Origin: Neptuniibacter sp. 1_MG-2023
Lineage (GTDB): Bacteria; Pseudomonadota; Gammaproteobacteria; Pseudomonadales; Balneatricaceae
DNA length: 64,000 nt
NCBI RefSeq assembly: GCF_030547185.1
Contig: NZ_JAUOQR010000008.1
Coordinates: forward strand, 62,001 to 126,000
Direction: 5' to 3'
Position numbers and translations under genes: made by a program. Below, piece by piece: positions 1-7,301 of this stretch. Position 1 is the first letter of the stretch. Every line of letters begins with the position of its first letter. The notes under the pieces were generated by a model that worked only from the letters and a program-made list of their open reading frames with translations, made no database searches and had not been told where the DNA came from.

Positions 1-188
1 CATCTACAATGGCACTCACCAACGCAACTTTGCCCTATATTATTCAATTGGCAAATAATAGCTGGGAAAGCGTTCTCAAAGGAGATGAAAACTTTGCAAA
101 AGGACTAAATATTGCTAAGGGCAAACTGTTTTGCAAAGGTGTCGCAACCGCATTTAATCTCCCGCTCCATGCTACGACTGAACTATAA
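1..188 (+). CDS. ald: Alanine dehydrogenase, C-terminal end (partial)
   Basis: The open frame runs in from the left edge (first whole codon at 3) and ends at TAA 186-188, giving about 61 residues. It contains ALTNATLPY followed by a GLN-containing stretch, which matches the C-terminal end of NAD-dependent L-alanine dehydrogenase (ALTNATLPY, then a GLN-type stretch before the last helix). The enzyme reversibly deaminates L-alanine to pyruvate and ammonia in the cytoplasm. The catalytic and NAD-binding parts lie outside the window, so intactness cannot be judged. No terminator follows directly. The family call is from recognition of the conserved tail and is fairly secure. Confidence 0.8.
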   Translation, partial: STMALTNATLPYIIQLANNSWESVLKGDENFAKGLNIAKGKLFCKGVATAFNLPLHATTEL

Positions 189-261
189 ATTATTGATAAC
201 CTCTTGATCACTGGATGACTGCACTCTACCCTGTAAAACATCTAAAAGTTTGGGGTTAAGC

Positions 262-510
262 ATGTCAAGTATCGATAAAAAAGAGATCCGTTCAGATAAA
301 TGGATGAACTTACTGATAAAAACCGGACTCCCTATTGCCTTTATTAGCATTATTTCATTATGGGTGGGTTGGTATTTTAAAATTCCAGAACTAGGCAACT
401 TGTTTATCATCACCGCAGCCACCGCACTCACATTGGGTATGATCTACAATGTTCGGTTTGTCATTCTCTCTGTACGTCAAATCAAAGCTAAGCAGGCGAA
501 AGAGAAATAA
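262..510 (+). CDS. Small two-helix membrane protein, unknown function
   Basis: An 82-residue protein starting at ATG 262, chosen over an in-frame TTG at 250 because a GGGG Shine-Dalgarno-like run lies about 6-9 bases upstream. It has a charged N-terminus (KKEIRSDKW), two hydrophobic segments at roughly residues 20-42 and 49-72, and a Lys-rich C-terminal tail (KAKQAKEK), which suggests a hairpin inner-membrane protein with cytoplasmic ends. I do not recognise a family. It lies between ald and a DUF2892 gene on the same strand. The gap to ald is 73 bases, so co-transcription is possible but not shown. Confidence 0.6.
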   Translation: MSSIDKKEIRSDKWMNLLIKTGLPIAFISIISLWVGWYFKIPELGNLFIITAATALTLGMIYNVRFVILSVRQIKAKQAKEK

Positions 511-585
511 ACCTCCGGTAGCTTTCCACTTAAGATATAGATCGACTATAGTATTATCAGTGTTATCTAATATAGGGAGAGTATG

Positions 586-780
586 ATGGATAAAAATATT
601 GGTAATGTTGATAAAGCAATACGCATCATCGTCGGATTAGTGCTGATTGCTTTGGTCTTTGTTGGACCACAAACCCTCTGGGGTTGGATAGGCGTGCCTG
701 TCATTCTCATCGCAGTGTTTGGCTGGTGCCCTCTCTACAAAATACTTGGTATTAGTACCTGTAAACGCTGCAAAGAATAG
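586..780 (+). CDS. DUF2892 (YgaP-like transmembrane domain) protein
   Basis: A 64-residue inner-membrane protein of the DUF2892 family: an N-terminal MDKNIGNVDKAIRIIVG signature, two hydrophobic helices separated by a short W-rich turn, and the characteristic CPLYKILGISTC end. The family forms small two-helix membrane proteins, also found as the membrane part of rhodanese YgaP, and the conserved cysteines suggest a sulfur or redox link. That function is inference. The start is ATG 586 rather than the adjacent ATG 583 because GGGAGAG lies only two bases before 583 but at usual spacing from 586. A strong hairpin follows the stop, so the gene probably ends its transcript. Confidence 0.8.
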   Translation: MDKNIGNVDKAIRIIVGLVLIALVFVGPQTLWGWIGVPVILIAVFGWCPLYKILGISTCKRCKE

Positions 781-800
781 CGAGTAATCAACATCGTTTT

Positions 801-833
801 ATGGGATGAGTTAACCAACTCATCCCATTTATT
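801..833 (+). terminator. Hairpin terminator after DUF2892 gene
   Basis: A perfect 12-bp stem (801-812 with 817-828, arm ATGGGATGAGTT) closes a four-base AACC loop and is followed by a T-rich stretch (TTTATTT). It lies 20 bases after the DUF2892 stop and separates it from the PepSY operon. Confidence 0.75.
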
Positions 834-1005
834 TCCCTGTAGGCAATCAATACCCTCTTCACTATTCACTCCCTATACAGTTTATACGCATTAGACTTAC
901 CTCTATACTTCCAACACGCACCGTTAAGTTAAATAAACATTTCTATTTACTACTTGATAGCGGATACGGGATACTATTCCCATCAATAAAGTATGAGGTT
1001 CTACA

Positions 1006-1281
1006 ATGCTCAACCAGCATTTACGTGTTGCTGTGTTATTTACATCTCTCCTTATAGGTTTTAGTCATAACGCATTTGCAAATGGGCAAGAGAATGTTTT
1101 ATCGCCAAAACAAGCGATGGAAATTGCCACTAAACATGCAGAAGGGAATGTAATCAAAACAGAAGCATCTGAGCATAATGGCAGAGCCGTATACGTAATC
1201 CGTATTGTAAACGAAGGCCGTGTTAAGGATATCTTGGTAGATAGCCTCAACGGTAAAATCGTCAAGCCTGAAAAGGACTAA
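1006..1281 (+). CDS. Secreted PepSY-domain protein
   Basis: A 91-residue protein with an N-terminal signal peptide (hydrophobic residues about 8-20, likely cleavage after the Ala-Phe-Ala near residue 25) followed by one PepSY domain: a helix (SPKQAMEIATKHA) then strands ending in VDSLNGKIV. PepSY domains are periplasmic or extracellular and are thought to inhibit peptidases or modulate a partner sensor. It lies seven bases before a PhoP-like regulator gene and its sensor. This arrangement is common in gammaproteobacteria and suggests the protein is an accessory or output of that two-component system. A GAGG ribosome site precedes the ATG. Confidence 0.8.
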   Translation: MLNQHLRVAVLFTSLLIGFSHNAFANGQENVLSPKQAMEIATKHAEGNVIKTEASEHNGRAVYVIRIVNEGRVKDILVDSLNGKIVKPEKD

Positions 1282-1288
1282 ATCAGAC

Positions 1289-1978
1289 ATGAAATTACTC
1301 GTTGTTGAAGATGATCCAGATCTACGCCGCCAACTCGTAACGGCATTGGGCAGTAATAATTACACTGTAGAAGAAAGTGCTGACGGTGAAGAAGCACTTT
1401 ATATGGGTGAAGAGTATCCCTACGATCTGGCCATTGTCGACTTAGGACTACCTAAGTTATCAGGCATTGAAGTAATTAGAGGCTGGCGTGCGGCAGGCAA
1501 AGAGTTTCCTATTATCATTCTCACTGCACGTGGGGACTGGCAGGACAAAGTAGAAGGTTTAGAGGCCGGTGCAGATGACTATCTAGTCAAACCTTTCCAT
1601 ATGGAAGAGCTGACCGCCCGCCTTAATGCTTTGTTACGACGTGCAGCGGGGCATTCAAAACCGATTCTTGAATTTGGCCCAATTAAAATTGATACCACTG
1701 GACGTGTTGTTTATCGCAACGATGAAGCGGTAAAGCTCACAAGTTACGAATATCGTACCTTTGAATACTTAGTCTTAAATGCGGGCAAAACCATTTCAAA
1801 AAGCGAGTTAACCGAGCACCTTTACCATCAAGATTTTGACCGTGATAGTAATGTGTTAGAAGTCTTTGTGCGTCGATTACGTCAAAAATTAGACCCCGAT
1901 CAAAACCTAGATCCTATTACAACGGTTCGAGGGCTAGGCTATCGCTTTGCATTAAGTACATCTAAGGATAGCGAGTGA
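1289..1978 (+). CDS. OmpR/PhoP-family response regulator
   Basis: A 229-residue two-domain regulator. The receiver (about 1-115) has the acidic pair D8/D9, phospho-acceptor D51, T79 and K101 in the usual places, so it should be phosphorylatable. The C-terminal half is an OmpR-type winged helix with LTSYEYRTFEYL and the terminal VRGLGYRF strand. It resembles PhoP/QseB regulators. The stop overlaps the start of the sensor gene, so the pair is translationally coupled, and AAGGA at the end of the PepSY gene serves as ribosome site. Which of the PhoP or QseB names is right cannot be settled from sequence alone, so no symbol is given. Confidence 0.9.
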   Translation: MKLLVVEDDPDLRRQLVTALGSNNYTVEESADGEEALYMGEEYPYDLAIVDLGLPKLSGIEVIRGWRAAGKEFPIIILTARGDWQDKVEGLEAGADDYLVKPFHMEELTARLNALLRRAAGHSKPILEFGPIKIDTTGRVVYRNDEAVKLTSYEYRTFEYLVLNAGKTISKSELTEHLYHQDFDRDSNVLEVFVRRLRQKLDPDQNLDPITTVRGLGYRFALSTSKDSE

Positions 1979-3336
1979 ATGTAAAATCCCCCCTGCACTC
2001 ATTGCAGGGGCGCTTACTTATTGCCTCAGCCGTCATATTGCCGATTGTGCTTCTCATTGCAGGCATCGCTTTAAGTAAAGCCTATAACTACAGTTTAGAA
2101 AATGCAGTTAAAGACCGTCTTCAACTGCAAGTTTATCTGCTGTTAGGTGCCGTCGAGCTAAAAGAAGACCATATTATCTTCCCCGAACGCCTCCAAGAAC
2201 CACGCTACGAGCAGGTAAACTCGGGGCTCTATGCGGCAATCCACGATCAGAACGGCAAACTTCTTTGGCGCTCTTTATCCTCCATTCTACTAGATGATCC
2301 AAAACTATCAGAAGTGATCAGCTTAGCTGGTATCACCACTGGGGAACCCCTTTTCGAGCATAAACCCGATGCTGGCGTATTCAGTTTCCAGTTACGTATC
2401 ATCTGGGAAACTGAAGGAAAAGAGCACTCATTCCTATTTACTGTGATGGAGTCTGACGAATTAGTTACACGTGACATCACCGCCTATGAACAGCAATTAA
2501 TTGTCTGGCTAGGGATTATCTTTCTCGTCGCACTGCTCGCACAAACATTGATTTTAAGCTGGGGCTTAACGCCTCTAAGACGATTAGCGCGCGACTTAAA
2601 AGCGATAGAGTCAGGTAAAGCGGATAAATTAAGTGGCCATTACCCCGACGAAGTTCAACCCGTCACTGAAAACTTAAACGAGCTGATCGAAAGCGAAAGA
2701 AAGCAACGGGAGCGATATCGCAATACCTTAGGAGATCTTGCCCATAGTTTAAAAACGCCGCTCGCTGTAATGAGAGGAGCTGAGCTCGAAGAACATGAGC
2801 TCCACACTTACCAAACACTAGTCGCTGAACAGGTGGAACGAATGGATCAAATCGTTCAATATCAGCTCACTCGTGCGGTAAAAAGCCATCAAAAACCACT
2901 AGGAAAATCGGTACAAGTCACACCGATTATTGAACGAATGCTAGCCGCTCTAGGTAAAGTATATAGACATAAAGCGGTGCGCACCGACGTACAACTTGCT
3001 GATGATCTGCTCTTTCATGGTGATGAACGAGATCTAATGGAAGTGCTCGGTAATATTATGGAAAATGCGTTTAAATATGGTCACAATCGGGTCTGTGTAT
3101 CCGGCACTCATCTTAATGACGAATTAAAACTCTCAATCTGTGATGATGGACCGGGCGTTACCCCAGATATGCGTCAGGTTATCCTACAACGTGGAGAGCG
3201 CTTAGACACTTCGATTCAAGGACAAGGTATAGGTCTTTCAGTAGCTACCGATATTATCAGTAGCTACCAAGGCGAGATTGAAGTGCAAAATTCACCTTTA
3301 GGAGGCGCCTGTTTTATTATCCGCTTTCCTGACTAG
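1975..3336 (+). CDS. PhoQ-like sensor histidine kinase
   Basis: A 453-residue membrane sensor kinase starting at GTG 1975, which overlaps the regulator stop by four bases. Two membrane helices (about 14-34 and 175-196) bracket a periplasmic sensor domain of about 140 residues. A HAMP linker follows, then the DHp helix with phospho-acceptor H257 in LAHSLKTPL, the N box with N364 (NIMENAFKYG), G1 box DDGPG (390-394) and G2 box GQGIG (416-420). All kinase motifs are present. The LAHSLKTPLAV H-box is the type seen in PhoQ. The periplasmic ligand is unknown. The gene ends 15 bases before the convergent argA end. Confidence 0.9.
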   Translation: MNVKSPLHSLQGRLLIASAVILPIVLLIAGIALSKAYNYSLENAVKDRLQLQVYLLLGAVELKEDHIIFPERLQEPRYEQVNSGLYAAIHDQNGKLLWRSLSSILLDDPKLSEVISLAGITTGEPLFEHKPDAGVFSFQLRIIWETEGKEHSFLFTVMESDELVTRDITAYEQQLIVWLGIIFLVALLAQTLILSWGLTPLRRLARDLKAIESGKADKLSGHYPDEVQPVTENLNELIESERKQRERYRNTLGDLAHSLKTPLAVMRGAELEEHELHTYQTLVAEQVERMDQIVQYQLTRAVKSHQKPLGKSVQVTPIIERMLAALGKVYRHKAVRTDVQLADDLLFHGDERDLMEVLGNIMENAFKYGHNRVCVSGTHLNDELKLSICDDGPGVTPDMRQVILQRGERLDTSIQGQGIGLSVATDIISSYQGEIEVQNSPLGGACFIIRFPD

Positions 3337-3351
3337 CCTTTTACAAAAAAG

Positions 3352-4692
3352 TTAGCCCAAATCCCGTATAAAAACTTTCGAGTTCCGTTGCAAGTTAAAA
3401 AGCGCCTTCTTCTCTTTAGGAAGCTGATCAACATTACTTTCAACAAAACCACGTTCAATAAACCAATGGGCTGTTTTTGTTGTCAGAACAAACAATTTTT
3501 CTAAACCTTGCCCTTTAGCTTGCTTCTCCACTGCGCGTAACAGCTCATCGCCCCTTGCCCCACCTTTATATTCAGAAGCAACAACAACGCAGGCCAACTC
3601 ACCAACTTTCTCATCTGCAAATGGATATAGAGCAGCACAACCAATAACAACGCCGTCACGCTCAATCAAAGTAAAGCGTTCTATCTCGTTCTCCAGTACC
3701 TCGCGGGAACGGCGTACCAAAGTCCCATTCTCCTCTAAAGGACGAATCAACTCTAATACAGCACCTACATCCTCTATACTGGCTTTCTTGAGCTGCTCAT
3801 AAGATTCAGACAGAATCATCGTTCCAGAGCCATCCCGGGTAAACAGCTCAGCTAATAAGGCTCCATCCTCTTTGAAACTAATCAGATGACACCGCTTAAC
3901 CCCTTTACGACATGCATTAACTGCCGCCTCTAAATGACGCGAAAGCTCAGTATGTGCTTGATCTGTATCCTGCAATGAAGATAAGTAATGACTCACTAAC
4001 CGTTCAGCTTTACGCGTTAATAGTTCGCTGCGAAGCGCCCCTGCACTATCAAGAACCCCATTATCAGCACCAAAAATAATTAATTTATCCGCACTCAATG
4101 CTGTTGCGGCACAAGTAGCAACATCTTCAACAGATAAATTGAATAACTCACCTGTCGGCGAATAACCTAAATGGGATAAAAGAACGATATTGCCATCATC
4201 CAATTGCTGAATAATTGCTTCATGATCTATACGGCGAACTTCGCCGGTATGAGCCATATCAATACCATCTAAAACACCAACGGGCTTAGCCGTCACAAAA
4301 TTGCCAGAAATAACCTTTATGCGAGACCCAGCCATAGGTGTATTCGGCAGCCCGAGCGACAAACGTGCTTCAATCTCGGCACGCACAATAGCTGATGCCT
4401 CAATTACACAGGTCATCGTATCTTGATCCGTCACCCGCAGATGATGGTGCAACTGTGATGGAATCGACTTCTGTTGTAACCGTTCACTAATTTGTGGGCG
4501 TGACCCATGCACTAAAATCAACCTCACTCCAAGGCTGTTCAGCAGCGCAATATCATGCACAATGTTAGCAAAGTTAGGCTCGGCAACAGACTCCCCGCTC
4601 AACATCAATACAAAGGTGTTTCCACGATGAGCATTAATGTATGGAGAGGAGTGGCGGAACCAATTAACGTATTGTTTAGTTTCGTCGTTCAC
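3352..4692 (-). CDS. argA: N-acetylglutamate synthase (amino-acid kinase-like plus GNAT)
   Basis: A 446-residue protein, close to the usual 440-450 of gammaproteobacterial ArgA. The N-terminal 290 residues form the amino-acid kinase fold that binds arginine in this family. The last 150 are a GNAT acetyltransferase domain with the acetyl-CoA loop region VVASEYKGGARGDELL and a terminal FIERGF strand. It transfers acetyl from acetyl-CoA to glutamate, the first step of arginine synthesis. It lies six bases downstream of argE on the same strand, forming an argE-argA unit for acetylated intermediates. Feedback inhibition by arginine is expected for the family. I could not find a clear ArgR site upstream. 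Confidence 0.93.
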   Translation of the reverse strand: MNDETKQYVNWFRHSSPYINAHRGNTFVLMLSGESVAEPNFANIVHDIALLNSLGVRLILVHGSRPQISERLQQKSIPSQLHHHLRVTDQDTMTCVIEASAIVRAEIEARLSLGLPNTPMAGSRIKVISGNFVTAKPVGVLDGIDMAHTGEVRRIDHEAIIQQLDDGNIVLLSHLGYSPTGELFNLSVEDVATCAATALSADKLIIFGADNGVLDSAGALRSELLTRKAERLVSHYLSSLQDTDQAHTELSRHLEAAVNACRKGVKRCHLISFKEDGALLAELFTRDGSGTMILSESYEQLKKASIEDVGAVLELIRPLEENGTLVRRSREVLENEIERFTLIERDGVVIGCAALYPFADEKVGELACVVVASEYKGGARGDELLRAVEKQAKGQGLEKLFVLTTKTAHWFIERGFVESNVDQLPKEKKALFNLQRNSKVFIRDLG

Positions 4693-4698
4693 GGCAGT

Positions 4699-5850
4699 CT
4701 ACAAACAGTATTGAGTGATCATTTTCTCTAGTATGGCTACTGTAGGCTTTATCTGATCAAAAGCCAAATACTCATCCGGTTGATGCGCCTGATCAATCGA
4801 CCCAGGTCCCATCACAATCGTATCCATGCCTAAATCTTGTAAAAACGGCGCTTCTGTTCCAAATGCGACAGATTCAGCTTGAAAGCCAGTTAATTTTTCA
4901 GCGGTTCGCACCAGCTCAGAATCCCGTTGGTTTGCAAAAGAGGGAATACCGGGGAACAGTGATTTTGTCGTTATCGCCACACCGAATTGATCCGCAAAGG
5001 GAGCCAAACGCCGACTGACATCTTCTCGTAAATTATCTAAGCTCATTCCAGGTAGAGGACGAAGGTCATATTCCAGCTCACAATGCCCACAGATCCGATT
5101 TGGGTTGTCACCCCCATGAATACAACCTAAATTAAGCGTTGGTTCTGCAATTTTAAAAGCACTGTTCTGATGATCACGCTTCATTTCATTACGAAAAGAG
5201 ATCAGTTCGGACAACACAGAGTGCATCGCATCTAATGCATTAGCACCAAGAGATGGGTCTGAAGAATGGCCGGCTTTACCCTCGATTCTTACCGACTCCA
5301 TCATCATCCCCTTATGCATGTAAATGGGCTTCATTCCTGTAGGCTCACCTATCACGGCGTAACGCGCTTTAGGCTTACCTGTTGATGCTAAAGCACGGGC
5401 ACCACTCATCGAACTCTCTTCATCCGCAGTTGCAAGAATAATCAATGGCTGCTTTAAGGGTTGATCAAGAAACTTCTTCGCAGCTTCGATAGCAATCGGG
5501 AAAAACCCTTTCATATCGCAGGTGCCTAATCCATAAAAGCGATTATCTTTCTCCGTCAACGTCAAAGGATCACTTTGCCAACGTTCAGCATTAAAAGGGA
5601 CAGTATCCGTATGGCCAGAAAGCACTAATCCACCAGGGCCTTTTCCTAAAGTCGCTATAAGGTTCGCTTTACCTGGGTGTCCTTCAACAGGAATCACTTC
5701 AGTATCAAAACCCAAATGAGATAACCAGCCTTCTAACAGCTCAATAACAGGCAGGTTACTTTGATCCCAATCAGCTTGAGTACAACTGACCGAGGGACTT
5801 GCGATCAACTGCGACAACATAGTGACCAGATCAGGGCATTTCTTCGACAT
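4699..5850 (-). CDS. argE: Acetylornithine deacetylase
   Basis: A 383-residue M20-family zinc hydrolase that removes acetyl from N-acetylornithine to give ornithine. Metal and catalytic positions are visible: H80 and D82 in GHTDTVP, D112 in GTCDMKG, E144/E145 in TADEES, and a C-terminal His in DQAHQPDEYL. The length fits ArgE. The start is ATG 5850, with GGAG eight bases upstream, rather than the in-frame TTG at 5862. It is the promoter-proximal gene of the argE-argA pair. Other M20 peptidases look similar, but adjacency to argA supports this name. Confidence 0.92.
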   Translation of the reverse strand: MSKKCPDLVTMLSQLIASPSVSCTQADWDQSNLPVIELLEGWLSHLGFDTEVIPVEGHPGKANLIATLGKGPGGLVLSGHTDTVPFNAERWQSDPLTLTEKDNRFYGLGTCDMKGFFPIAIEAAKKFLDQPLKQPLIILATADEESSMSGARALASTGKPKARYAVIGEPTGMKPIYMHKGMMMESVRIEGKAGHSSDPSLGANALDAMHSVLSELISFRNEMKRDHQNSAFKIAEPTLNLGCIHGGDNPNRICGHCELEYDLRPLPGMSLDNLREDVSRRLAPFADQFGVAITTKSLFPGIPSFANQRDSELVRTAEKLTGFQAESVAFGTEAPFLQDLGMDTIVMGPGSIDQAHQPDEYLAFDQIKPTVAILEKMITQYCL

Positions 5851-6084
5851 CAGTGACTCCAAACAAAGATAGATTTAACGCCTTTAATATAATTATCATG
5901 GCGGATAACGTCTAAAAAACATTTTAAGCCGAGCAGTTTAGTTTAGATAGGGTTTTCCCGCTGCAGCTGAGGTAAACTGCACCATATTAGACCACCCGCA
6001 TTAATCTAAGCGAGGTCTAAATCTTAAACAATAATAAAAAGAATAAAGACAATTCCCTAACTCCAGAGTATAGAGAATCAAACG

Positions 6085-7206
6085 ATGGCACTTGAAGTAG
6101 AGCTCAAACTAACCTTAAGCCCACACCATATTGAATCCCTAAAGCGTCAACCGCTGTTTAGGTCTCAACAGATTCGAGAGCTAAAAACAGAGCAATTGGG
6201 CAACACCTACTATGACACCCCTGACCAGTTGCTCACACAACATAAAGTAGCATTACGCATTCGTAAGAAAGGGGAGCAACTCATCCAAACACTCAAAAGC
6301 AGTGGCAGCTCAGAAGCGGGCTTGCACAGCAGAAATGAGTGGGAGTGGCTGCTCAACTCACCGGAATTAGATTTCCAGCTACTCGCCTCTGCTGAATGGC
6401 CAAAAGCGCTCGATAGTAAAACCCTACAGAGTAATATAGCGCCAGTATTTACAACCAACTTCCAACGCACGACTTGGATCTTAGATAGCTTAGATAGCCA
6501 AGGACAGGTATTAAAAGCAGAGATAGCATTAGATCAAGGCACTGTAACCGCGGCCGGAAAAGAAGACACCATCTGCGAATTGGAGATCGAATTACTAGAA
6601 GGTAATGGATCAGAGTTAGTAAAATTCGCTCTTAAATTAGCTAAGCATGTGCCGCTCTATATTAGTGATGTAAGTAAAGCAGAGCGCGGCTACCGTTTAT
6701 TGCAACCGGACAACTATGAGGTCCATCGCACCTCAGCACAGCTGGATGCCGACACGAGCCTTGAACAAGTCTTCATTAAACTACTAAAAAATGAACTCAG
6801 CTTGTGGCCTCGCTACTTTGAAGCTTGGCACTTTACCAATAACTGGAAATTCATACCTCTTGCCCTCGAGTCATTGAGAAATGTAAGTGCATGCTATGAA
6901 AGCTTTAGCAGTATTATTCCAGCAGAACCCGATGGCGTAATAGATAAACTACTCACCAAATTAATACGCCAACTTAGAGATATAGACGCATGGCGTAGAA
7001 CAGCGTTACTCTCAGGCCATAAGGATAACCGTTGGTTCAAACAGCAAGCAGAACAAGCTGCAGCCAGAATCAATGTCCTATTACAAACAGCAGAGCCCGG
7101 CGTACTTGCTCTATTAATTTCAGAACAATTAATCGAGCAAACTTGGCGCAGCCGCTGGAATGAGCATCACAAACAGCTCGCTAAGCAAGCGCTATTTGAT
7201 AAATAA
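6085..7206 (+). CDS. ygiF: CYTH-CHAD inorganic triphosphatase (YgiF type)
   Basis: A 373-residue protein opening with the CYTH signature ExExK at E4, E6, K8, the metal and triphosphate binding motif of the triphosphate tunnel metalloenzymes. The CYTH domain spans about 1-205. The rest (about 225-370) is helical and fits a shortened CHAD domain, thought to bind polyphosphate. E. coli YgiF hydrolyses inorganic triphosphate and sits directly upstream of glnE, the same order as here, which supports orthology. E. coli YgiF is about 430 residues, so this copy has a shorter CHAD part. The two genes are 95 bases apart with a hairpin between them. Confidence 0.85.
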   Translation: MALEVELKLTLSPHHIESLKRQPLFRSQQIRELKTEQLGNTYYDTPDQLLTQHKVALRIRKKGEQLIQTLKSSGSSEAGLHSRNEWEWLLNSPELDFQLLASAEWPKALDSKTLQSNIAPVFTTNFQRTTWILDSLDSQGQVLKAEIALDQGTVTAAGKEDTICELEIELLEGNGSELVKFALKLAKHVPLYISDVSKAERGYRLLQPDNYEVHRTSAQLDADTSLEQVFIKLLKNELSLWPRYFEAWHFTNNWKFIPLALESLRNVSACYESFSSIIPAEPDGVIDKLLTKLIRQLRDIDAWRRTALLSGHKDNRWFKQQAEQAAARINVLLQTAEPGVLALLISEQLIEQTWRSRWNEHHKQLAKQALFDK

Positions 7207-7219
7207 ATATTTAATCATC

Positions 7220-7251
7220 GCCCAGCGCCTGATCACAATCAGGAACTGGGC
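7220..7251 (+). promoter_or_regulatory. Two-tier hairpin between ygiF and glnE
   Basis: GCCCAG (7220-7225) pairs with CTGGGC (7246-7251) and CCTGAT (7228-7233) with ATCAGG (7238-7243), with a 2x2 internal loop and a CACA apical loop. No T-run follows, so it does not look like an intrinsic terminator. It could be an mRNA processing or stability element that sets relative ygiF and glnE levels. The structure is seen; the role is inferred. Confidence 0.5.
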
Positions 7252-7301
7252 AAACGAGCACTGATACGATTAAGGGATTCTTCTCAGGAGCCATATTACT
7301 C

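Noticed and set aside
901..960. Possible PhoP box before the PepSY operon
   Set aside because: One TGTTTA half-site can be read on the minus strand, but the second half at the needed spacing is missing.
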